NCBI GenBank assembly: GCA_022605955.1
Contig: JAKCOZ010000001.1
Span: 24,420,146 to 24,484,145, forward strand
DNA: 64,000 bases
Reading direction: 5' to 3'
Source: Rallus limicola
Taxonomy: Eukaryota > Chordata > Aves > Gruiformes > Rallidae
How positions within the stretch are numbered: the stretch's first letter is position 1; each line of letters opens with the position of its first letter. Below, piece by piece: positions 37,132 through 47,770 of the stretch. A model generated the notes under the pieces. That model made no database searches. It was given only the letters and a program-made list of their open reading frames with translations, and had not been told where the DNA came from. Made by a program: the position numbers and the translations under genes.

Positions 37132-40009
37132 ACATTTATTCCAAACCTATGAGCTAAATAATTAGCTGTGAGGTGTGTAGATGACAAGTGTAGATAACTG
37201 ATAATGAACTTCTGACTTACTCCTAACAGGTCGTGTGGTGCCTTTGGTACTGTGTAAGTATGGAAAAGGGGCTAAAGGCAGCTCTTCCTTTTCCAAAATC
37301 CATGCTCCAGCAGTCTGGAGCTGTGGCGATATCTGGACACGGTAGCTTGCACTGTGCTACTGCCATATTTGAGGAAACAAGTGTGTTTAAGATTAGAAAA
37401 TACCAGACTTGCTATTTCTGTTTCTCATCTTAGTGATACAACAAGATCCTATATGTTATCAGATGATTGAGGAGTCAACCTTACTTTAAAATACAGGAAA
37501 TAAGAGTATACTTCATCACCTTATCTAGTGACATATAAAGACTAAAAGCCTACAGGAACTAAAAGTGTCTTTTCCTCATTACCTCAGTTGCTTTTACAAG
37601 AAGTGGAATATTACTCTGTCACTCAGTGAGTCATTTTTTTTATTTTATTACATGTTTGTATTGTTTAAAAGATTTTCATCTCCCCTCAGACAAAACACAT
37701 TTTCTCTTTGGGAATTTGGAATGGAACACAACCTGATCTGATAAACTGAAGTAATTGGCACTTGTTTTGAAACATAGGTATAGGTGTAACCTTTAGGTGT
37801 AGTTGTACCACAGTGTTGCTTTCTTCTTGAATGTATCTCAAATGGAGTGCTCAAGGGCCATCCTGGAACTCTCTCTACCAGGGCTTTGAAATGTTTGGTG
37901 CTTAAAACATACATGGTAACCTGACTCAAAAGAACGTAGACATTTAGGCTTTTTCCCTGAACTTCTTTTCTCTATATGCTGTTCTGTGAAGCGATTGTTA
38001 ACAAGAATAAAATTGTAGTGGCGGTAGTTGTAGGTATAGGAGCAGCTGTATAACACAAGGGAGGCTCCAATTGAAGTTCAAACCATATTAGATGTTCACA
38101 CAGCATCTGCTGGAGGTTTCCATCCACCCAGGAGGGAAAGGAGTTTACTGAAGAATTGGACGTGCTGAGAGAGAAACAGAAGCAGAATTCACATAATTTT
38201 CTCCCTGCTTTCAGCATCATGGTAACTAAACCAGTACAAGCACAGTCACAAAAAGAGGTTGAAGTTTTGAGCCATAAACCTGTGATTTTTAAATTGCCTC
38301 TGTCCCTCTAATTGAACTCCCATTAAACATCAGACCATAGGGTAGTCCATGAAATAGGCTACTACCCAGACTAGATGGTACCCTGCTCTCAGGAGGATCA
38401 ATAAAGATAGGACTCATTAAAGAAAGGCAAATACAGAAAATAATTGGCTGCACTACCACTTTATTTTACTTTGAAGTAGATGGAGAGGGGGAAAAGAGAA
38501 GGAAATGGAACTCATTTGTCTGTAAGTAAGTAGGTAGCTATTAAAATATTGTTTAGATTATTTGATCTAAATTACTTCAACATTTTGGCATATTTATTGT
38601 CCAAGGGAGACAGGAAATTTCAGACTTAAAATCATCACTGCACATTTCTGTCATTTATACAATGGCTAGTAGGACAGATCAAAAGACCAATTGCTTTTAC
38701 ATTAGATGAGCAAACAAGGGTTTGTTAGACTGTGCTTATTGAGATAAAAATTTATAGCGAAAGTTCTGTTGGAGTAAATGAAACAGGAGAGGACAGAAGT
38801 ATAAGGTGATCCCTCAATGACAGAAACTGTCACCATGCTAAAGAACTGACTTAACGCAAGCTGTGATCTAAACCACAAAAATTCAGAAGTGTACACTTGT
38901 TATACTTCTACTCTGTTAATCAAGTTATTTTGCAAGTGGTGAAAATTTGCTGACCACCATAAAAATTAAGAGTTTCTTCCCGTTGCTTAATGAATCCTTT
39001 TGTTGTAAGTTGGGTGAAATGCTAAAGCTGTCTTGAGATCAGCTACAGCAAAATATGTCTCACTTAAACCACATTTTCACTGTTACGTTTTGCTTACAAC
39101 AGTGCTGAATCTTAAGGTAAAAAAAGCACTTAACGCATTAGCTGCTGTGGGCTGAAGCCAATTCTGCCGTGCAGAGGGTGATATAAACGCAAGGTGACAA
39201 TGAGTGATAGAAGATTATACCTCAGCAGGGAAACGTCTGGAAATCTTTTGACTGTTACATTTCATAATTTATAATTCATGTAATATTAAAATCTGCAGAC
39301 TTCCAGGATAATACTGTTTTATAACTGGATCCCCTTGAAGCACTTTTTTAGCTTTTTTTTTAAAATTTTATTAAATTTTAAGATCCTTTACAGAACCGTC
39401 AATTTTCTCTTACTTTTTTACTTTTTGTTGTTTTGTGTTGTGGGGGGTTTTGTTTTTCTTTCTTTTTTTCTTTTTTAATCTTCTGCCAGGCATTTAAATG
39501 GGTCTGGTATAAATAATCCATAGTAATTTCAGTCCTGGAGTCTCTGGAAACAGCTCTTACAGTGCCCTGTCACCTACAGCAGGCTTCAAACCCCTGCGCT
39601 GCACTAAGCAGCAGTATCACCCACAGCAGCGGTGGCTGCTGCCCGCTGAGCACAAGGAGGACAGAGAGCTCCACAAACCTTGCTACATTCACTCTGAGGA
39701 AAGCCAGAGTTACAGTACTACAGCCTTCTCCCCATCTACTCACCAGCGACTCACAAGCATGTGGCATGTTCACTATGCTTAATTTAGACACCTGATTTCA
39801 GTTTCTCTCTGGAATGCCTCAACTCTGAATTGCCCCCCCAGGGGATTTTAAACTACATTCAGCAGCTTGAGGACACTAGAATTCTTATTCAGGTACCTAA
39901 CTTACATGGCTAAAGCTAAGCAATGGGAATATTGCTTTATGACTACTAGAAAGATTAGCCTTGCAACCTTTAACTAACACCAGCAAGCTTTTAATCATAA
40001 TTAAAATCA
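37132..40009. other. AT-rich non-coding stretch
   Basis: No gene seen. Short minus frames at 37648-38220 overlap each other and show no motif. There is a T-rich low-complexity run at about 39405-39480. Confidence 0.5.
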
Positions 40010-40072
40010 TAGGAATCCTAGAATCGTAGGGGTTGGAAGGGACCTCAAGAGATCATCAGGTCCAACCCCCAG
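40010..40072 (-). mobile_element. Very short CR1 3' tail fragment
   Basis: About 60 bp of reversed CR1 end: GAATCGTAGGGGTTGGAAGG, GACCTCAAGAGATCATCAGG, TCCAACCCCC. Confidence 0.8.
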
Positions 40073-41541
40073 TTAAAACGTTTTCCCAAAGCTTGAACCT
40101 TTTGTCTTCTAAAAGTTGCTATAATTTCTTGGTAAGGTGATGGTTCATTTCCAGTTTCAAGCATTTAAACCTGCAAATTCTTCTCTGTCCAGCAGGTTCA
40201 GTCATTCAAATAAAACAGATCAGAACCAGTCTAAGCTTTGGTCTCACAGAGGAAGAACCTCCTCTACTAAGAAGTCTTTGCAAAAATGAATTAAAAATCA
40301 GTTAAAAGGGTTACTAAAAATTTTAATTAGATTATATTCTTTGGAAAACAAAAACCAGATCACCCATTGCTAACACCACCTTCCCATTGCATACCACTTA
40401 TTAAAATGAGGAAAGACAAACAGACATTTCTCAGGAATTACATACCTCCAAGCCACGCAACGGGCAGCTTTCCTTTCAAACTGGCAAGCTAGAGCAGAGA
40501 GAGAAGAAAACTGGATTTTAGAATCAGTGATTGCAGTGAACCAGACAAACACATACAGTGTGCTGGTTGTAATCTAAGTATGAATGCTTTTCATTTCAAA
40601 ATCAAAGAAAATATAAGTGTCTTGAGAGTTAGTATTCAGTACTGAGATTTTCATAAGATAGAAATATTTTTCAGACTGTGAGTGGAAACCCATTTTCTGC
40701 ATTGGTGTGGCAGTGCCAGAACTATAAGTCTGCTGGAAATCCTGCCACAGGAGAGTAGTTCTTCACCCATGTTTTTACCTCAGCTTATTTTTTCTGTCTC
40801 TGCCTGATGATTTTCTTCCATGCCCATTGCAGGAAATATTCCTAAGGAGCCTGGTAATGGAAACAGACCGTTCTGTGAAACACCTGACCGTATTTTTGAA
40901 TGACTGACCTGTTCTGTCTCTTCTTAACCTGTTTTCATAGGTGTGAAGACTCAGGACATTTTAAATTAGTTATTTTTAGTTGTCATTGGAAGAAGTCAAA
41001 TGTATTACTGTGCTGACAAGGGAGAAGATCCAATAGAGATATTAATACAAACCTCCCCATCACAATTTGACATCTCATTCCATTTTATCTATTACATTAT
41101 AAAAACTTTCTGATCTGATTAATAACACCATATTTTACACATATTTTTTAACAGCATTAACAGTTTAGAAAAGTTAGATGATATCCAGTGTGAGAGAAGA
41201 AGTTTGGAATGCATTTTATTTCCTGAAAGGCTGCTGCTCACTTTTGTAAAACAGAGGACTAGTTCATCCTGTCAACATCTCCTTCTTGAAGCACCACGTA
41301 CCTATTGACCTTGATTAACTTACACTGATATCCTGAATCAGGGAGGGCTAAATTCTACTTTCCTGAGGGAAGAAGGGCAAGATGATTAATGTTGTATACA
41401 CAAAAAGTCTGTGTATAGGTTATGGTAATTAAGAATCCAATTCATTGCACCTCTAAATGGAGCCTGTGTCTCATGTGACACCTTCAGGGAAGTTGCTTCT
41501 TACAATTAGGAATGGTACCATCATATCATACAGTTAACTAC
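40073..41541. other. Non-coding flank of the ERV insertion
   Basis: Nothing recognisable. This is the host sequence next to the 3' end of the ERV. Confidence 0.5.
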
Positions 41542-41546
41542 AGTGC
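41542..41546. repeat. Target-site duplication, left copy (AGTGC)
   Basis: It abuts the first base (TG) of the 3' LTR and matches 48387-48391. A 5-bp duplication is what ERV-L-type and several other retroviral integrases make. Confidence 0.9.
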
Positions 41547-42134
41547 TGTCGTGGTTTCACCCCGGCTTGGGCCGAGATCCACGCAGCTGCCTGCTCCTTA
41601 AAGTAAAAGAGCAGGAGAAAAGGGAAAAAGGGGAGGGGGGAAACAAGGGAAGGGAAAAGGAAGGGGCAAATAACTCCAAAACCAAGAAACTAAGAGGCCC
41701 GTGGGTTGGGATAAGGATAGTTTACTAAGATAACAGAAAAATAAAATATATACAATGCTAACAGGACTATAGAGCAAAAGAATATGAAAATATTGATACA
41801 CAATGCAGTTTCTCACCGAACCACACAACTCAGGCCGTACCACCCAGAGCCGTCCCGGAACCCGACCGTCCCCCAAGACCCTCGCGTCCCGGCCGCTCGC
41901 GTCCCGGAACCGCCCCTTCTTCCTCCCATCAGCCCCCCTTTATCCTGGGCAGGACGTAATTGGCATGGAATATTCTCTTTGGCCCATCTGGGTCACCTGT
42001 CCTGGCATTGACTGTCTGACTGCAACTAAAAACATCAGGGTGTTATCAGCACTGTTTTCATTTTAACTCCCAAACACAGCATTCCATCCGCTGCTACAAA
42101 TGAAATTAACTCTATCCTGACTGAAACCAGGACA
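41547..42134 (-). repeat. 3' LTR of the ERV
   Basis: 588 bp. On the minus strand it begins TGTCCTGGTTTCAG and ends ACCACGACA, the TG...CA form. I found no difference from the 5' LTR. The plus-strand frames 41784-42066 and the minus frame 41876-41598 recur identically in the other LTR and are not genes. A polypurine run on the plus strand (about 41600-41670) is a pyrimidine-rich U5 segment in element orientation. Confidence 0.95.
41721..41726 (-). promoter_or_regulatory. Probable polyadenylation signal in the 3' LTR (AGTAAA)
   Basis: The minus strand reads AGTAAA in the position where related bird LTRs, as I remember them, carry ATTAAA. GT/T-rich sequence follows (TTCTTGGTTTTGG, about 41690). 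No AATAAA exists elsewhere in this LTR on this strand. Confidence 0.45.
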
Positions 42135-42150
42135 TTATCCACCCCTTATT
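42135..42150 (-). promoter_or_regulatory. Polypurine tract (plus-strand primer site)
   Basis: The minus strand reads AATAAGGGGTGGATAA immediately before the 3' LTR. The purine core AAGGGGTGGA is short and broken by one T, but its position is exactly right for the second-strand primer. Confidence 0.65.
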
Positions 42151-42631
42151 CCATACCATTTACGTCATGACCAGATCCAACCATTTCTTTTGGGTACAAC
42201 CAATGTTTCAGACACACATATCTGTATTATTCCCTTAGTCTATGGATCATTCTTCTGAGTTTTGTTGAGTAAATGATTTAGTCCATGACTTTCAGGCTTC
42301 ATTCGTTGTAACAGTCTCTCATGGTGTCAGTATGCACCATTGGATCGTTGCATGCTGCATCTCGGGCTCTCGACCAATGCATCTGACATGGTCCATGGTC
42401 ATGGTCTGTGAATCAAAAGTGTTCATTTTCAAAGGGGAAGAGGAAAAAGTTCTTGTGATGGTAGGTCTTGATCCCATCATCGTGGCAGTCTTCCTTCATT
42501 GACGTGTATGTTTCCGGCTGTAACTCCATTGGTACAACACACAACAACAATTATATATACAGAAATTAAAGTAATAATGTATATATTGTAATGGGTTATT
42601 TAGCACTTATTATAATACAATTTCTACCTTA
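42151..42631 (-). other. ERV 3' untranslated region, no env
   Basis: About 480 nt between the pol stop and the polypurine tract. There are no open frames of note on the minus strand and no hydrophobic or glycoprotein-like stretch, so env is absent and not merely broken. Confidence 0.75.
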
Positions 42632-45600
42632 TTAATTACATTGGCTATTCTCACCTAAAATCAAATCCCTTTGAGGTACACATCGAGTTTCTCCATCCTT
42701 CTGCATTACCCACCAAGTAGAACCAGGTCCTTGAGCAAAAACAATTCCCGACATAGGTTTACCTTTACCTGAAGCAGGGATGACCCAAACTGTCTTCCCT
42801 AATATACTTTTCATGTGCACCACTGGGACTCTGTCTCCTTCTACAGTACATGGAAATTTTGACTGGGCAGGGCCAGCCCGATTGGTAGAACCCCTAGAGT
42901 TAACTAACCACGTGGCTTTGGCCAAATTTGTATCCCAATGTTTGAATGTTCCACCACCCATTGCTTTCAGGGTGGTCTTTAAGAGTCCATTATATCGTTC
43001 AATTTTCCCAGAGGCTGGTGCATGATAAGGAATGTGGTACACCCATTCAATGCCATGCTCTTTGGCCCAGGTGTCTATGAGAGCATTTCGGAAATGAGTC
43101 CCGTTGTCTGACTCGATTCTTTCTGGGGTGCCGTGTCGCCATAGGACTTGCCTTTCAAGGCCCAGGATTGTATTCCGGGCAGTAGCATGGGGTACCGGAT
43201 ATGTTTCTAGCCAGCCAGTGGTAGCCTCCACCATTGTAAGCACATAGCGTTTGCCATGGCGGGTTTGTGGGAGGGTGATGTAATCAATCTGCCAGGCCTC
43301 CCCATATTTATATTTCATCCACCGTCCCCCATACCAAAGCGGCTTCAACCGCTTCGCCTGCTTAATTGCGGCACACGTCTCACATTCATGGATAACTTGT
43401 GCAATAGCATCCATGGTTAAGTCCACCCCTCGATCTCGAGCCCATCTATATGTTGCATCTCTCCCTTGATGACCTGAGGAATCATGAGCCCATCGAGCTA
43501 TGAATAATTCACCTTTATGTTGCCAGTCTAGATCTACCTGAGCCACTTCAATCCTAGCAGCCTTATCTACCTGATGGTTGTTTTGATGTTCCTCCATGGC
43601 TCGACTCTTAGGTACATGGGCATCAACATGACGTACCTTTACAACAAGCCTCTCTAATCGGGTAGCAATGTCTTGCCATAAGTCAGCAGCCCATATGGGT
43701 TTGCCTCTACGCTGCCAGTTGTTCTTTTTCCACTGTTGCAACCAACCCCACAGGGCATTAGCTACCATCCATGAGTCAGTATAAAGATAGAGCATTGGCC
43801 ACTTTTCTCTCTCAGCAATGTCCAAGGCCAACTGGATGGCCTTCACCTCAGCAAATTGGCTTGATTCACCTTTTCCTTCAGTGGCTTCTGCTACTTGTCT
43901 GGTAGGACTCCATACAGCAGCTTTCCATCTTCGCTGCCTTCCCACAAGGCGACAGGAGCCATCGGTGAACAGGGCATATCGCTTCTCATTCTCTGGCAGT
44001 TTGTTGTAAGGTGGGGCTTCTTCAGCACGTGTCACCTCCTCGTCCTCTGGTGACATCCCAAAATCTTTGCCTTCTGGCCAGTCTGTGATCACTTCCACGA
44101 TTCCTGGGCGATTAGGGTTTCCTATTCGAGCCCGCTGAGTAATTAGTGCAACCCACTTGCTCCACGTAGCATCAGTGGCATGGTGTGTAGAAGGGACCTT
44201 CCCTTTGAACATCCAGCCCAGCACCGGCAGTCGGGGTGCCAGGAGGAGTTGAGCTTCAGTTCCAATCACTTCTGAAGCGGCTCGAACCCCTTCATAGGCG
44301 GCCAGTATTTCCTTTTCTGTTGGAGTATAATTGGCCTCAGATCCTTTGTAGGCCCGACTCCAAAACCCCAGTGGTCGACCTCTAGTCTCCCCTTGTGCTT
44401 TCTGCCAGAGACTCCAGGTAGGGCCATTCTCCCCGGCTGCAGTGTAAAGCACATTTTTAACATCTGTCCCTGTCCGGACAGGCCCAAGGGCTACTGCATG
44501 GACTATCTCGCGTTTGATCTGTTCAAAGGCTTGCTGCTGCTCAGGGCCCCATTGGAAATCATTCTTCTTCCGAGTTACGTGGTAGAGTGGGCTCACAATG
44601 AGACTGTAGTTTGGGACATGCATTCGCCAAAAACCTATAACACCTAAGAAAGCTTGTGTTTCCTTTTTGTTGCTTGGTGGAGACATAGCTGCTATTTTAT
44701 TGATAATGTCCATTGGGATCTGACGACGCCCATCCTGCCATTTTATTCCTAAAAACTGGATTTCTCGGGTAGGCCCCTTGACTTTACTTTGCTTTATAGC
44801 AAAACCAGCTTCCAAAAGGATTTGAATTATCCTTTTTCCTTTCTCAAATACTTCCTCTGCTGTATTGCCCCATACAGTGATGTCATCAATATACTGCAGG
44901 TGCTCTGGGGCTTCACCCTTTTCCAGTGTGGTCTGGATTAGTCCATGGCAAATGGTGGGGCTGTGTTTCCACCCCTGGGGCAGACGATTCCACGTGTATT
45001 GGATGCCCCTCCAAGTGAAAGCAAATTGTGGCCTGCACTCTGGCGCCAGTGGTATTGAGAAGAAAGCATTTGCAATGTCAATTGTGGCATACCACTTGGC
45101 TGCCTTTGACTCCAATTCATACTGCAGTTCCAGCATGTCTGGTACAGCAGCACTCATACCTGGAGTGACTTCGTTTAGGCCACGATAATCCACTGTCAGC
45201 CTCCACTCTCCATCGGACTTCCGCACTGGCCATATGGGACTGTTAAAGGGTGAGCGGGTTCGGCTGATCACCCCTTGACTCTCTAGTTGACGAATCAGCT
45301 TATGGATGGGGATCAGGGAATCCCTGTTAGTACGGTATTGTCTCCTGTGCACCGTCGTTGTAGCAATTGGCACCTGCTGTTCTTCAACCTTCAATAACCC
45401 CACAACAGAAGGATCATCAGAGAGTCCAGGCAAGGCACGCAATTGCTCAGTGCCTTCTGTCTCCAAAGCAGCTATTCCAAAAGCCCACCGGTACCCTTTT
45501 GGGTCCTTAAAATAACCTCTACGGAGGTAATCTATACCTAAAATGCATGGAGCTTCTGGGCCAGTCACAATTGGGTGTTTCTCCCAGTCCTTCCCAGTTA

Positions 45601-45826
45601 AGCTCACTTCAGCCTCTAACACAGTCAATTGTTGGGATCCACCTGTCACTCCAGAAATGCTGACAGGTTTTGTCCCTACATGATTCGATGGCATTATCGT
45701 ACACTGGGCACCAGTATCCACCAGAGCCTTGTACTCTTGTGGGTCTGACATGCCAGGCCATCTGATCCACACAGTCCAATAAACACGGTTATCCCTCTCC
45801 TCCACCTGGCTGGAGGCAGGGCCCCT
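42632..45826 (-). CDS. ERV pol: protease, reverse transcriptase, RNase H, integrase
   Basis: Open for 1064 codons after the gag amber codon, in the same frame, ending at TAA. It has no ATG near its start (the first likely alternative is GTG at 45805), which fits expression by stop readthrough. Numbered from that GTG: an aspartic protease with DTG at 30-32 and ILGIDYL at 88-94; reverse transcriptase with catalytic Asp 243 (TIDIANAFF) and YIDD at 305-308; RNase H with Asp 615 (FTDGS), Glu 653, Asp 677 and Asp 747; integrase with zinc ligands His 774, His 779, Cys 808 and Cys 811, then Asp 841, Asp 900 and Glu 936 (spacing D-58-D-35-E). All are intact. The protein copies the RNA genome and inserts it into host DNA. 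Similarity is to ERV-L Pol. The C-terminus ends shortly after the integrase, without dUTPase. Confidence 0.95.
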   Translation of the reverse strand, partial: RGPASSQVEERDNRVYWTVWIRWPGMSDPQEYKALVDTGAQCTIMPSNHVGTKPVSISGVTGGSQQLTVLEAEVSLTGKDWEKHPIVTGPEAPCILGIDYLRRGYFKDPKGYRWAFGIAALETEGTEQLRALPGLSDDPSVVGLLKVEEQQVPIATTTVHRRQYRTNRDSLIPIHKLIRQLESQGVISRTRSPFNSPIWPVRKSDGEWRLTVDYRGLNEVTPGMSAAVPDMLELQYELESKAAKWYATIDIANAFFSIPLAPECRPQFAFTWRGIQYTWNRLPQGWKHSPTICHGLIQTTLEKGEAPEHLQYIDDITVWGNTAEEVFEKGKRIIQILLEAGFAIKQSKVKGPTREIQFLGIKWQDGRRQIPMDIINKIAAMSPPSNKKETQAFLGVIGFWRMHVPNYSLIVSPLYHVTRKKNDFQWGPEQQQAFEQIKREIVHAVALGPVRTGTDVKNVLYTAAGENGPTWSLWQKAQGETRGRPLGFWSRAYKGSEANYTPTEKEILAAYEGVRAASEVIGTEAQLLLAPRLPVLGWMFKGKVPSTHHATDATWSKWVALITQRARIGNPNRPGIVEVITDWPEGKDFGMSPEDEEVTRAEEAPPYNKLPENEKRYALFTDGSCRLVGRQRRWKAAVWSPTRQVAEATEGKGESSQFAEVKAIQLALDIAEREKWPMLYLYTDSWMVANALWGWLQQWKKNNWQRRGKPIWAADLWQDIATRLERLVVKVRHVDAHVPKSRAMEEHQNNHQVDKAARIEVAQVDLDWQHKGELFIARWAHDSSGHQGRDATYRWARDRGVDLTMDAIAQVIHECETCAAIKQAKRLKPLWYGGRWMKYKYGEAWQIDYITLPQTRHGKRYVLTMVEATTGWLETYPVPHATARNTILGLERQVLWRHGTPERIESDNGTHFRNALIDTWAKEHGIEWVYHIPYHAPASGKIERYNGLLKTTLKAMGGGTFKHWDTNLAKATWLVNSRGSTNRAGPAQSKFPCTVEGDRVPVVHMKSILGKTVWVIPASGKGKPMSGIVFAQGPGSTWWVMQKDGETRCVPQRDLILGENSQCN
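45799..45816 (-). promoter_or_regulatory. Stem-loop just after the gag amber codon
   Basis: On the minus strand CCTCCA (45816-45811) and TGGAGG (45804-45799) form a 6-bp perfect stem with a 6-nt loop, beginning 10 nt after the TAG. Structures about 8 nt after a UAG drive readthrough in gammaretroviruses. Whether this folds into a pseudoknot is not known. Confidence 0.5.
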
Positions 45827-45829
45827 CTA
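45827..45829 (-). promoter_or_regulatory. Amber codon between gag and pol, probable readthrough site
   Basis: The TAG follows CAA CAA, and the downstream frame is the pol frame. It is the only stop in about 1680 codons. Gag and pol in one frame, split by UAG in a CAA-UAG context, is the gammaretrovirus-type arrangement and not a frameshift. Confidence 0.7.
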
Positions 45830-47677
45830 TTGTTGCTGATCGTATTGGCTGCTCACTGGTGCAGCCTTCTTCCTGACAACATCGCGTTGTGCGATTCTTT
45901 TACCTCGAAGCTCATCTACTCGTGCCTGGAGGGCTGAGGTGGGCTGCATATGCCACTTCCTCATGTCCTCACCATGGTCACGCAGGTAAGACCACAGCTG
46001 CCCTCGCACCGTGTCTCGTGGTGTGTACCTTCTGTATCCTCCCTTCTGGGATGATGGACGCTTTCTCCTAGTAGCTGCAACATTGCCCCAATGTTGGTCA
46101 AATCGTTTGACCAGTTTCTCTACCGCTGCGATCATAGAGTGGGAAACATTGTCCTCATATTTCCGGAGTCGCCAGGACACTTGTTCTACAGTTGGTGGAT
46201 ATGCATCCTCCCAGTCTATTGATGCTAGTGAATTGGTGTGCCCTGCTGGTGCACTTCGTACAACCTTACGCCACATATCTGGGGTGCATATAACTTCATC
46301 AGGATCAGAGGGATTCTGTGTATTGTCCAGATCATAATAAATGATCTCCCGTACAGCTAATTCTCTCAGGTACTGGATAACTGCCTCTATGCTGTTACAC
46401 TTGGGTGAGTGACATGTAATATATTCCTTTATGGGATACCTTTCCTCCACACTTGACAGTAGTCGCCTCCAGAGGCTGAGGATTTCTGGCTTTTTCCCAA
46501 TTTCCTTGTCAATGCCTCCTTCTCTAGCTAGGGATCCCAACTGCTTGGCCTCCCTGCCATCTAATTCCAGACTACTGGCCCCTAGATCCCAGCATCGGAG
46601 CAACCAGGTGATGATGTGCTCACCTGGGCGGCGGCTGAAATCTTTTCGAACCTCACGCAGCTCACTCAGGGTCAGGGATCGTGTGACAATCTCTGGCCCT
46701 GCTCCATCCTGAGATGCCTGAGATGGCCCTGCTCCATCCTGACATGCTCCAGATGGCCCTGCTTCATCATCATCATCCTTCACTACACGAACTGATTTCT
46801 TTGTGTGTTTCCTCTTTTGTACGGGAGCAACAGACACTGGCGGGGGTTGGTTTTTTGTTTTATTAGCAGTATCTGCTGTAGGGGTGGCAGTAGCTGCAGC
46901 ATTGGTTGGACTAGTGGCAGTAGCCACAGTGCTAGTCACAGAAGTTACAGTGGCTGCAGTGCCAGTCATAGGGGTTGCAGCAGCTGCAGCATTGGTTGGA
47001 CTAGTTGCGGTAGCCACAGTACTAGTCACAGAAGTTACAGTAGCTGCAGTCTTTGCTGGTTTGTTTTCATTCCTTTCCCTCTGACAGTGCTGACAGTACT
47101 GCCTGTTATCAAGCAGTGTTTTGTAAATAGTGGCCAGGGCCCAGCACAGTGCAGTAAGGTGTGCTTCTCTGGTAAACTTACAGCAATTCCTTTTCAGATA
47201 TGCAGTAACTTTACCAGGGTCCTGTAACTGCTCAGGAGTGAAACTCCAAGCCATTGGGAGTGAGAAAGTACCTAGGTACCTGCCCATGCTCTGCCACATG
47301 CCCTGCCACTCATGTTTATCTGGCCTCGCAGAAAACTCTTGAGTGGTATTCATAAACCTCTGCTTAATATTTGACAACAACTGAACCATCTGCACCAAAG
47401 CTAAAAACAACAAAATGCTAGTTTGAATATCCCAGGGATATTGGAAGTTTTTAAAAACTGCTAGCAGAGTTGTTGTATTTAGCCCAAAGGAAGAGAAAGC
47501 AGTACTCCCACCATACCAGCTGCCGTTTTTAAACCCACCCTGTCCATAAAATGAACAGGGCAGCAAGATTTCATATAAATACCAGCACAAGTTCACAATC
47601 CTCGATATTCCTGTATCATAGACTGTTATCATAAAATACAAGAACAAGAGACATAGGAATAAATAACACAGCATCAT
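45827..47677 (-). CDS. ERV gag polyprotein
   Basis: 616 codons from the ATG at 47677 to TAG. The frame is open a few codons further up, but only with TTG and CTG. The protein should form the virus-like particle. From the N-terminus: a hydrophobic stretch in residues 3-20 (LCYLFLCLLFLYFMITVY), resembling a signal peptide or anchor; a second hydrophobic run near residues 87-101 (TSILLFLALVQMVQLL); two Ala/Thr-rich 30-residue repeats (about 210-269); a basic run and an acidic DDDDE patch; short AGPS..QDG repeats; a helical, capsid-like region (about 330-530); and a basic C-terminus with RRKRPSSQKGGYRR. I find no C-X2-C-X4-H-X4-C zinc knuckle. The call rests mainly on position and layout, since gag sequences diverge quickly. 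Confidence 0.88.
   Translation of the reverse strand: MMLCYLFLCLLFLYFMITVYDTGISRIVNLCWYLYEILLPCSFYGQGGFKNGSWYGGSTAFSSFGLNTTTLLAVFKNFQYPWDIQTSILLFLALVQMVQLLSNIKQRFMNTTQEFSARPDKHEWQGMWQSMGRYLGTFSLPMAWSFTPEQLQDPGKVTAYLKRNCCKFTREAHLTALCWALATIYKTLLDNRQYCQHCQRERNENKPAKTAATVTSVTSTVATATSPTNAAAAATPMTGTAATVTSVTSTVATATSPTNAAATATPTADTANKTKNQPPPVSVAPVQKRKHTKKSVRVVKDDDDEAGPSGACQDGAGPSQASQDGAGPEIVTRSLTLSELREVRKDFSRRPGEHIITWLLRCWDLGASSLELDGREAKQLGSLAREGGIDKEIGKKPEILSLWRRLLSSVEERYPIKEYITCHSPKCNSIEAVIQYLRELAVREIIYYDLDNTQNPSDPDEVICTPDMWRKVVRSAPAGHTNSLASIDWEDAYPPTVEQVSWRLRKYEDNVSHSMIAAVEKLVKRFDQHWGNVAATRRKRPSSQKGGYRRYTPRDTVRGQLWSYLRDHGEDMRKWHMQPTSALQARVDELRGKRIAQRDVVRKKAAPVSSQYDQQQ
46871..47050 (-). repeat. 90-bp tandem duplication inside gag
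   Basis: Two in-frame 90-bp units (47050-46961 and 46960-46871) encode nearly identical 30-residue Ala/Thr/Val-rich blocks beginning TAATVTSVTSTVATATSPTN. They differ at only a few bases, so the duplication is recent within the family. Confidence 0.9.
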
Positions 47678-47770
47678 GATCGGAGACTGCTTAAACAACA
47701 GTACTTATCACAACTTTGTCTTAATTGCAATCACGTCAGGGTCAGATCTACCGTTATCCCAACCTTTCGG
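47678..47770 (-). other. ERV leader between primer-binding site and gag ATG
   Basis: Only about 93 nt, much shorter than the leaders of many exogenous retroviruses, which run to several hundred nt. Any packaging signal would have to be compact or extend into gag. Confidence 0.6.

Noticed and set aside
41598..42066. 75-92 codon frames in the LTR, repeated at 47850-48318
   Set aside because: They recur because the LTRs are duplicated; no start context or motif, and they overlap on both strands.
42151..42631. Possible env remnant
   Set aside because: No frame, signal peptide or transmembrane stretch on the minus strand.
44865..45188. Plus-strand frame inside the ERV
   Set aside because: Antisense to the RT-coding region; composition follows from the pol codons.
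46803..47227. Plus-strand frames of 93-140 codons opposite gag
   Set aside because: Antisense shadows of the gag Ala/Thr repeats; Ser/Gly/Cys-rich or Val/Ala-rich translations are repeat artefacts.
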